DNA from: Azospirillum brasilense
Lineage (GTDB): Bacteria; Pseudomonadota; Alphaproteobacteria; Azospirillales; Azospirillaceae
Direction: 5' to 3'
DNA length: 41,615 nucleotides
Assembly: GCF_008365405.1 (NCBI RefSeq)
Contig: NZ_QOKV01000036.1
Location: 1-41,615, forward strand
This document shows positions 1-7,694 of the stretch, in pieces. The notes beneath the pieces were generated by a model. That model saw nothing but the letters and a program-made list of their open reading frames with translations, did not search any database and was not told the DNA's origin. The first letter of the stretch is position 1; each line of letters opens with the position of its first letter. Both the position numbers and the translations under genes were made by a program.

Positions 1-42
1 CCTTCCATGGCGCGCATTGAGAAGCGTCTGAGCAGCGACGCA

Positions 43-154
43 TTGCCCCCTCCCTGACCCTCCCCCGCTGACGCAGGGGAGGGGACAACTCCCTCTCCTG
101 CGAAGCGGGGGAGGGAAGGGGCCCGCGGCGGAGCCGTGGGAAGGGTGGGGGCAA
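43..154. repeat. REP-like palindromic intergenic element, copy 1
   Basis: The element is bounded by an imperfect terminal inverted repeat (TTGCCCCCTCCC at the left, GGGTGGGGGCAA at the right). It holds internal stem-loops built from CCCTCCCC and GGGGAGGG. Related units lie at 4799-4904 and 13660-13802. All three sit outside coding sequence, next to gene ends. A short open frame entering from the left edge stops at 55-57, inside the element. It could be the tail of an upstream gene, but too little is visible to name it. Confidence 0.7.
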
Positions 155-166
155 CGCGCCGCCTCC

Positions 167-1603
<1,437 letters not shown>

Positions 1604-1697
1604 GCCTTCTTCCTTCTTGATGAGGGGCTTGGTGGAGGGCGTCGCGGACCTAGCATCAAGTGGGGGCACCATACCAGGGAATCCAGTTGGGGAATGC

Positions 1698-1726
1698 TTG
1701 ACCCATACGCACGGCAGCAACACTAT
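1698..1726 (+). promoter_or_regulatory. Possible promoter of the rpoE-chrR operon
   Basis: TTGACC (1698-1703) is followed after 17 bases by CACTAT (1721-1726), about 80 bases before the sigma factor start. The -35 match is good and the -10 match is weak. No TGATCC-type element of the Rhodobacter RpoE class was found nearby, so autoregulation is not evident. Confidence 0.3.
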
Positions 1727-1806
1727 GCCGAATTACGCCGTGTGCCGAGGGACACGCTGTTGTATGGTGCGGCACGACGCTGACCGACCGAAGATTTGTC
1801 CCTGGC

Positions 1807-2382
1807 ATGCTGCCGAAGGCCGATTCGAACGACCCGACCATGCCGGACCACGAGCAACTGCTGCTTGCCGTCGCGCGCAACCGCGATTCCACCGCCTTCC
1901 GCGCGTTGTTCGACCACTTCGCGCCGCGGATCAAGGCCTACATGCGCCGGCTGGGCGCCGACAGCAGCGCGGCGGAGGAACTGGTCCAGGACGTCATGAT
2001 GGCGGTGTGGCTGCGGGCGGACCGCTTCGACCCGGCGCTGGCCAGCGCCTCCACCTGGATCTACACCATCGCCCGCAACCGCCGGATCGACCGCGTCCGG
2101 CAGGAGCGGCGGCCCGAGCTTCAGCCCGATGATCTGATGTCGGACGGGGGGGAGGAGCCCACGCCCGACCACCAGTTCGAAGCGGCCGAGACGGCCTTCC
2201 GTCTGCGCGCGGTGATCGGCAACCTGCCGCCGGAGCAGGCCGACGTGCTGCGGCTCGCCTACTACGAGGACAAGGTTCATGCGGAAATCTCCGCCGAACG
2301 CGGCATCCCGCTGGGAACCGTGAAGACCCGCTTGCGGCTGGCCCTCGTTCGCCTGCGCCGGGCTTTCGGGGAGGAGGCGTGA
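1807..2382 (+). CDS. rpoE: ECF-family RNA polymerase sigma factor (RpoE, ECF11-like)
   Basis: A 191-aa extracytoplasmic-function sigma factor. Region 2 covers about residues 25-95 (AEELVQDVMMAVWLRADRFD, then STWIYTIARNRRID). Region 4 covers about 130-185 (LPPEQADVLRLAYYEDKVHAEIS, then IPLGTVKTRLRLALVRLR). Its stop overlaps the start of the ChrR-type anti-sigma gene by 4 nt. That pairing defines the ECF11 RpoE-ChrR group, which in Rhodobacter sphaeroides drives the singlet-oxygen response. The upstream ATG is used; a second in-frame ATG at 1840 is possible, and neither has a strong ribosome binding site. Confidence 0.88.
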   Translation: MLPKADSNDPTMPDHEQLLLAVARNRDSTAFRALFDHFAPRIKAYMRRLGADSSAAEELVQDVMMAVWLRADRFDPALASASTWIYTIARNRRIDRVRQERRPELQPDDLMSDGGEEPTPDHQFEAAETAFRLRAVIGNLPPEQADVLRLAYYEDKVHAEISAERGIPLGTVKTRLRLALVRLRRAFGEEA

Positions 2383-3032
2383 CCGTGCCGGCCCATCATC
2401 CCGCCCCCGAACGGCTTCTCGACTACGCCGCTGGCAGCCTGCGCGAGGTGCAGTCGCTGCTGGTCGCCGCGCATCTCGCCTATTGCCCGGACTGCCGCGC
2501 GCAGGTCGCGGAGCTGGAAGCCTGCGGCGGCGTCCTGCTGGCGGATCTGCCGCCGGAGCCGGTGTCCGATTCGCTGTTCGGCACTCTGATGACCCGGCTC
2601 GACGCGACGGCCGCCGCGCCGGCGCCCGTTCCCACGCCGGCCGGAAAGAGCCTGTTTCCCGGCCCGCTGCGCCGCGCCATCGGGGCGGAGCCGGAGGCGC
2701 TGGAATGGGTGCGCATCGTTCCGGGCGTCCATCTGTCGGCCTGGGGCGTCAGCGCCGGAACCGCCTCGGCCTGCCTGCTGCGCATGGCGCCGGGGTCGCG
2801 GGTGCCGGCCCACCGCCACACCGACAGCGAGATGCTGCTGGTGATGAAGGGCGGCTTCTCCGACGAGTTCGGGGCCTATCGGGTCGGCGACGTGGCGTCC
2901 TACGACACCGGCACGCCGCACCACGCCGTGGCCGACGCGGACGGGGAATGCCTGTGCCTGCTGGTGCAGGACCAGCCTTTGGTCTTCACCGGCCCGCTCG
3001 GCTGGCTGCTCAATCGGGGCTTCCGCTTCTGA
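2379..3032 (+). CDS. chrR: ChrR-type zinc-binding anti-sigma factor with cupin domain
   Basis: A 217-aa cytoplasmic anti-sigma factor. The N-terminal anti-sigma domain carries a candidate zinc site, H6/H7, H32, C36 and C39 (HLAYCPDC). This matches the H-x-H-xxx-C-xx-C arrangement known for Rhodobacter ChrR. The C-terminal half is a cupin with a second set of likely metal ligands (PAHRHTDSEML and TPHHAV). In the known family the first domain holds the sigma factor inactive and the cupin is needed for release under singlet oxygen. The 4-nt overlap with the sigma gene indicates coupled translation and matched dosage. Confidence 0.88.
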   Translation: MTVPAHHPAPERLLDYAAGSLREVQSLLVAAHLAYCPDCRAQVAELEACGGVLLADLPPEPVSDSLFGTLMTRLDATAAAPAPVPTPAGKSLFPGPLRRAIGAEPEALEWVRIVPGVHLSAWGVSAGTASACLLRMAPGSRVPAHRHTDSEMLLVMKGGFSDEFGAYRVGDVASYDTGTPHHAVADADGECLCLLVQDQPLVFTGPLGWLLNRGFRF

Positions 3033-3043
3033 GCGGAAAACTG

Positions 3044-3058
3044 GAACGGGACGGGAAC
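3044..3058. promoter_or_regulatory. LexA (SOS) box of the alphaproteobacterial type upstream of dinB
   Basis: GAAC at 3044-3047 and GAAC at 3055-3058 are separated by exactly seven bases. On the other strand this reads GTTC-N7-GTTC, the direct-repeat LexA site known from alphaproteobacteria. It lies 42 bases before the dinB start and just after the chrR stop, a normal place for a repressor site. This suggests dinB has its own SOS-controlled promoter rather than relying on read-through from rpoE-chrR. Confidence 0.65.
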
Positions 3059-3100
3059 ATTCCTTTCCCGCCGCGGGCGCGCTGCTGCTAGACTGCGGCC

Positions 3101-4300
3101 ATGGCTGTGTTCGACGATTGCAAGGTCCTGTGCCGCGACTGCGCGGCGGCTGTCCGCGGGAGCGAGCCGCGCTGCCCGAAATGCGGCGGCCGGCGGCTGG
3201 TCCGGCATGAGGAACTGCACGGCCTCGCCATCGGCCACATCGATTGCGATGCCTTCTACGCCACGGTGGAGAAGCGCGACCGGCCGGAGTTGGTCAGCCG
3301 CCCGCTGATCATCGGCGGCGACCGGCGCGGCGTGGTGGCCGCCTGCTGCTACATCGCGCGGATGGCCGGGGTGCGCTCGGCCATGCCGATGTGGCAGGCG
3401 CTGGAGGCCTGTCCGGACGCCGTCGTGCTGCGGCCCGACATGGCGAAGTACAAGGCGGTGGGCCGGCAGGCGCGGGAACTGATGCACGCTTTCACGCCGC
3501 TGGTCGAGCCGCTGTCCATCGACGAGGCCTTCCTCGACCTCTCCGGCGTGGCGGAGCGGCTGAGCATCAGCCCGGCCCAGGCGCTGGCCGAACTGATCCG
3601 CCGCTTCGAGAACCAGCTGGGCATCACCGCCTCGGTCGGGCTCAGCTACAACAAGCTGTTCGCCAAGATCGCCTCCGACCTGGAGAAGCCGCGGGGATTC
3701 TCGGTGATCGGGCGGGGGCAGGCGCTCGACTTTCTGGCGCCGAAGCCGGTGTCGATCCTGTGGGGCGTCGGGCCGGTGCTGCAGCGCAAGCTGCAGTCGG
3801 ACGGCATCCGCACGGTGGGCGACCTGCGCGGCTGGACGGAGATCGATCTGGTGCGCCGCCACGGCAAGATGGGCCGCCTGCTGCACCGCTTCGCCCGCGG
3901 CCAGGACGACCGCCGGGTGGAGCCGGAATCGCCGAGCAAGAGCATTTCCGCCGAGACGACCTTCGACTGGGAGACCGCCGACAAGGCCGCGCTGAAGGAC
4001 GCGCTGCTGCCGCTGGCTGAGACGGTGGCGCGCCGCCTGTCGACCGCGGGCTTGTGGGGGCGCAGCGTGGTGCTGAAGATGAAGACCGCCGATTTCCAGA
4101 CCATCACCCGCTCCCGCCGCGTCGATCCGCCGGCGCGGTCGGCGGGGCTGATCTGGCAGACCGGCTGCGAGATGCTGGACGCCGAGCCGGACGGGCGGTC
4201 GATCCGCCTGATCGGCGTCGGCTGCACCGACCTGCTCGACCCGGAGACCGAGGCGGAGCCGGGCCTGTTCGACGGATTCGGCCCGTCTCCGCCGGGTTGA
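3101..4300 (+). CDS. dinB: DNA polymerase IV (Y-family translesion polymerase)
   Basis: A 399-aa Y-family polymerase. The catalytic carboxylates are visible: D48 in HIDCDAFYATVE and D141-E142 in LSIDEAFLDLSG. It also has the YNKLFAKIASDLEKP motif and a C-terminal little-finger region. The first 30 residues add a small zinc-ribbon-like element (C11-xx-C14 and C25-PK-C28) absent from Escherichia coli DinB but seen in some alphaproteobacterial forms. It lacks a strong ribosome binding site. A LexA-type box lies directly upstream, so it is probably DNA-damage induced and makes error-prone bypass synthesis. Confidence 0.93.
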   Translation: MAVFDDCKVLCRDCAAAVRGSEPRCPKCGGRRLVRHEELHGLAIGHIDCDAFYATVEKRDRPELVSRPLIIGGDRRGVVAACCYIARMAGVRSAMPMWQALEACPDAVVLRPDMAKYKAVGRQARELMHAFTPLVEPLSIDEAFLDLSGVAERLSISPAQALAELIRRFENQLGITASVGLSYNKLFAKIASDLEKPRGFSVIGRGQALDFLAPKPVSILWGVGPVLQRKLQSDGIRTVGDLRGWTEIDLVRRHGKMGRLLHRFARGQDDRRVEPESPSKSISAETTFDWETADKAALKDALLPLAETVARRLSTAGLWGRSVVLKMKTADFQTITRSRRVDPPARSAGLIWQTGCEMLDAEPDGRSIRLIGVGCTDLLDPETEAEPGLFDGFGPSPPG

Positions 4301-4307
4301 AGCGAAT

Positions 4308-4327
4308 TCGGACCATTCCGGTCCAGG
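4308..4327. other. Short hairpin between dinB and the PAAR-like gene
   Basis: GGACC and GGTCC flank a 5-base loop just after the dinB stop. There is no T-tract, so termination is uncertain; it could equally be an operator half. Confidence 0.25.
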
Positions 4328-4394
4328 GATCGCTTGCCGCGGGGCGGCTGAGGCGCCCACTCTTCGCTTGGACGTTTCGGTATGGAGAGACGGG

Positions 4395-4787
4395 ATGAGT
4401 CAGGCGGTGTGCGCGGGGGCGATGATGACCTGCAGCTTCGGGGCAGCGCCGTCCGCCCTGGTGGTGCTGCCGCTGAACCGGACGATGGCCGGCGGCCCGC
4501 CGATGGCGAACATCATGGACAACAAGCCGATCATGAACATCCCGCCCTTCGGTGTGTGCACCAGCCCGGCGAACCCGGTGGTGGCCTCGATGATTCCCGT
4601 GCCGCCGCCGGGCGTGATCAAGCCGCAGCCCTGCGTTCCCTGCACCGTCGCCCCCTGGGTGCCTGGAGCACCTACGGTCATGGTCGGCAACATGCCGGCC
4701 CTGACCTCCACCAGCAAGCTGATGTGCAATTGGGGCGGGGTGATCCAGATCACGCTGCCGGGGCAGTTCACGGTTCAAACGCCGTGA
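4395..4787 (+). CDS. PAAR-like (DUF4280-type) T6SS spike-tip protein
   Basis: A 130-aa protein that begins with the family signature VCAGAMMTCSFG and continues with glycine/proline-rich short beta repeats and repeated cysteines (C7, C13). PAAR-like proteins form the sharp tip on the VgrG trimer of the secreted puncturing device. The start is set by GGAGAGACGGG just upstream; an earlier in-frame start has no such site. It converges on the MORN/vgrG end of the tss operon with a REP element between. No C-terminal toxin extension is present, so it is a simple tip rather than an evolved effector. Confidence 0.8.
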   Translation: MSQAVCAGAMMTCSFGAAPSALVVLPLNRTMAGGPPMANIMDNKPIMNIPPFGVCTSPANPVVASMIPVPPPGVIKPQPCVPCTVAPWVPGAPTVMVGNMPALTSTSKLMCNWGGVIQITLPGQFTVQTP

Positions 4788-4798
4788 GGTGTGGGAGG

Positions 4799-4904
4799 TG
4801 CCCCCTCCCTACCCCTCCCCCGCTTTCGCAGGGGAGGGAACTGCCGCCGCTTCGCAGAAGGCACCCTCTCCCGCGAGAGCGGGGGAGGGCCGGGGTGGGG
4901 GCAA
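4799..4904. repeat. REP-like palindromic element, copy 2
   Basis: It starts TGCCCCCTCCCT and ends GGGGTGGGGGCAA, with inner stems CCCCTCCCCCGC/GCAGGGGAGGG and CTCTCCCGC/GCGGGGGAG. It fills the gap between the convergent PAAR-like and MORN-protein genes, where such elements can stabilise or terminate transcripts. It belongs to the same family as 43-154. Confidence 0.7.
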
Positions 4905-4923
4905 GACTGCCCAAAGGCTTCCC

Positions 4924-5601
4924 TCACCCCGCCGGAGGCTGCAGCACGGCGATTTCCTTGCCGTCCTCCGAATAGGTCCGCAGCGGTTCGATCAGCAGGC
5001 CGCGGCGGTAGACGCCGTGCTGCATCAGCGCGCCGGAGGGGAAGAAACGGCGCAGCACCCCGTCCTGAAGCCCGTCCAGGAAGGCCGCGCGCTCGCTCAC
5101 CGTGCCGTCGTCGTAATAGCCCAGGACGGGGCCGTGCAGGCGGTCGTTGGCGTAGCTCTCGCGCCGCATCGGACGGCCTTGCGGGCTGTGGAACAGCGCC
5201 TCGCCCTCGCGCTTGCCGTCGCAATACTGGAAGACGGCGGCCACCGTGCCGCTCTCGTGAAAGAAAACCGACGGGCCGTTGAGAAGCCCGTCGCGGTAGG
5301 TCATGCGGCAGGTCGGGCGGGCGTTGGCGTAGAAAGTGGTCTGGCCGTGCTGCACGCCGTGCGCATACTCCGCCACCTGGACGAGGCCGCCGCCGGGCGC
5401 GTAGTTGCGCACCTCTCCGTGCAGCTTCCCGGCGCTCAGCCGGGCGCGCAGGATCGGGTGCCCGTCCTCGCCGTAGGCGGTGTAAAGGCCGTGAAACTGC
5501 TCGTCGCGCATCTCGCCGCTGCGGACGATGCGGCCCTGCTCGTCGCGCTCCTCCACGGGTTGGGGATCGGATACGGCTTCATCGGCTGTCTCACCGGCCA
5601 T
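4924..5601 (-). CDS. MORN-repeat (YwqK-like antitoxin family) protein following vgrG
   Basis: A 225-aa protein made of about nine consecutive MORN-type repeats with the pattern G-x-x-x-x-Y-x-x-G (for example LHGEVRNYAPGG, LNGPSVFFHESG, LHGPVLGYYDDG). The family includes YwqK, annotated as an antitoxin, and many T6SS-linked proteins. It starts one base after the vgrG stop, so it is translated with the spike. There is no signal peptide. The position suggests an immunity protein, chaperone or adaptor for cargo carried by this VgrG, but no toxin gene is recognisable beside it. The function remains open. Confidence 0.8.
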   Translation of the reverse strand: MAGETADEAVSDPQPVEERDEQGRIVRSGEMRDEQFHGLYTAYGEDGHPILRARLSAGKLHGEVRNYAPGGGLVQVAEYAHGVQHGQTTFYANARPTCRMTYRDGLLNGPSVFFHESGTVAAVFQYCDGKREGEALFHSPQGRPMRRESYANDRLHGPVLGYYDDGTVSERAAFLDGLQDGVLRRFFPSGALMQHGVYRRGLLIEPLRTYSEDGKEIAVLQPPAG

Positions 5602-5602
5602 C

Positions 5603-7678
5603 TCAATTCACCTTCACCAGGGTGCCTTTGACGGTCATGATGGCGCCGGCGCTGACCTCGCCCATGGTCTGGGCCTTCAGCGTCGCGGACAGTCCCTCGG
5701 CGGTCAGGGCCATGCCGGCTTTCAGGTTCATGCCCATGCTCGCCTTCACGTCCATGCCCATGCCCGACTTGATCTCCATGGCCATGCCGGACTTCGCATT
5801 GAAGGCGCCGCCGGCGTCGAGCTTCATGTCCGTCCCGGACTTGACGCCGACCTCGCCGGAGGTGGCGGTTACCTTGACCGACTTGCCCTTGATGACCACA
5901 TCGCCGGTCACGTCGATGGTCAGGTTGCCCTTGATGGTCAGGGTGTAGTCGCCGTCGGCCTTGTGGATGAAGTCCGCCTTGTTGGTGTGGGTCTCGTCCC
6001 CCTTCACCGTCACGGCGCGCGTGCCCTTCGCGACGTCGTGCGTCTCGTTGCCTTCCGACACGGTGATGCTGTGATCGTTCTTCACGGTCAGCTTGCGGTC
6101 GTGCTGGATGTCGATGGTGCTGTCGTTCTCGACCGTCTCCACCTCGTCGTGTTTGATGAGGCGGGTCACGTCGTTCAACACCTCGACGTTCATGTCCTTC
6201 TGGGCGTGAACGAAAATCTCCTCGGCATCGGCCTTGTCCTCGAAGCGGATCTCGTTGAACTTGCCGGTGCCGTTCTTCGAGGTCTGGGTCTTGATGGTGC
6301 TCTTGGTCGAATCGTCGGGCAGCGTGTAGGGCACGGTCTGCTCGGCGTTGTAGACGGAGCCGGTGACCAGCGGGCGGTCGGGATCGCCGTCGAGGAAGGT
6401 CACCACCACCTCCTGCCCGACGCGGGGGAAGAACATGATGCCGTAATTCTTGCCCGCCCAGTTCTGTGCGACGCGGACCCAGCAGGAGCTTTTCTCGTCC
6501 TTCTTGCCCAGCCGGTCCCAGTGGAACTGGACCTTGATGCGCCCGTACTTGTCGAGCCAGATCTCCTCTCCGCTCTTGCCGACGACGATGGCGGTCTGGG
6601 TGGAGTGGATGCGCGGCTTCACCGCCGTGTCGAGCGGGCGGAAGGGCAGGTCGGGCGGGAAGGCGGTGAAATGGGCGTTGAAATGGCCGCTCGCCCCGTC
6701 GATGCGCACCGAATGCAGGACATACTCGGCGTTCAGGTCGCTCTTGCGGTGGCCGGACACGGTGATGCGCGTCCCGGCCTCCAGCGAGCGGCATTCGCCG
6801 CTGCCGCGCACCCGGCGGCCGGGGAAGGCCAGCGCCTGCTGGCGCAGCTTGGCCATCGCCTCGCCGTCCGACGAGGTGGTGTGGCGGCCCATGTAGTCGC
6901 TGACCGTGCCGAAGCCCGACGCGCCCTCGGCGGTGGCGTAGAGGTCGGTGGAGGGCGTCTCGAAATGGTAGCCGTCGATGCCGTAGCTCTTGGTCGTCAC
7001 ACGCCGCTCGACGCTAAGCCCCGTCAGCACATGGTCCTCGTCGTCGTGCCCTTCGGTGGCGCGGTATTCGAAGGCGTCGAGCAGCGGGCTCTTGGCGAAG
7101 GCGTTGGCCCCGTCGCCCAGCACCAGCGTGTGCTTCCCGTCCTCATGGGCGAAGTAGTAGAAGATGCCTTCCTCTTCGAGAAGCCGGGCGACGAAGTTGT
7201 AGTCGGTCTCGCGGTACTGCACGCAGTATTCGCGCTTGGCGTAGGTGCCGGTCAGCGACTTCTTGAGGTCGGTGTAGCCGGCGCCCTTGCAGACCTCCTC
7301 GACGATTTCCGGGACCGTCTTTTCCTGGAAGATGCGGCAGTCGCCAGAATGGGTGAGCATCCACAACCAGGGATGAAGCTCCGCCTCGTAATGGGCGACC
7401 TGGCCGCGGTCGTCGACATGGGTCAGCTCGATCCGGCCGACGATGGCGTTGATGTGGCGCACCGTCTCCTGATCGCCGAGCGTGATGGCGACGGTCACCG
7501 CCTTGCCGACGATGCGGTCGAAGGCGATGTCCTCGTCCGACGAGATCATGGTCACGCGGTAGGTGAACAGCGACGACAGCCGCTCCTCCCCCACGATGGT
7601 GCGCAGCGCCAGCGCGTCCGCCCCCAGCGGGGTGGTGATGGACAGATACTGGCCGTCCTGGGAAAAGCGCTTCGCCAT
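5603..7678 (-). CDS. vgrG: T6SS spike protein VgrG (TssI)
   Basis: A 691-aa protein of standard VgrG length. The gp27-like base covers about residues 10-380. The gp5-type OB fold contains DKYGRIKVQFHWDR, SSCWVRVAQNWAG and FFPRVGQEVVVTFLDGDPDRP. A long beta-helical needle follows. The last ~75 residues carry a methionine-rich repeat (variants of K-S-G-M-x-M-x-I-K at about 625-665). No enzymatic C-terminal extension is seen. The start at 7678 has GGGGAG upstream and lies 16 bases after the clpV stop. It trimerises at the front of the Hcp tube, receives the PAAR tip and is expelled into the target cell. Confidence 0.95.
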   Translation of the reverse strand: MAKRFSQDGQYLSITTPLGADALALRTIVGEERLSSLFTYRVTMISSDEDIAFDRIVGKAVTVAITLGDQETVRHINAIVGRIELTHVDDRGQVAHYEAELHPWLWMLTHSGDCRIFQEKTVPEIVEEVCKGAGYTDLKKSLTGTYAKREYCVQYRETDYNFVARLLEEEGIFYYFAHEDGKHTLVLGDGANAFAKSPLLDAFEYRATEGHDDEDHVLTGLSVERRVTTKSYGIDGYHFETPSTDLYATAEGASGFGTVSDYMGRHTTSSDGEAMAKLRQQALAFPGRRVRGSGECRSLEAGTRITVSGHRKSDLNAEYVLHSVRIDGASGHFNAHFTAFPPDLPFRPLDTAVKPRIHSTQTAIVVGKSGEEIWLDKYGRIKVQFHWDRLGKKDEKSSCWVRVAQNWAGKNYGIMFFPRVGQEVVVTFLDGDPDRPLVTGSVYNAEQTVPYTLPDDSTKSTIKTQTSKNGTGKFNEIRFEDKADAEEIFVHAQKDMNVEVLNDVTRLIKHDEVETVENDSTIDIQHDRKLTVKNDHSITVSEGNETHDVAKGTRAVTVKGDETHTNKADFIHKADGDYTLTIKGNLTIDVTGDVVIKGKSVKVTATSGEVGVKSGTDMKLDAGGAFNAKSGMAMEIKSGMGMDVKASMGMNLKAGMALTAEGLSATLKAQTMGEVSAGAIMTVKGTLVKVN

Positions 7679-7694
7679 CCTCGCCGCTCCCCGG

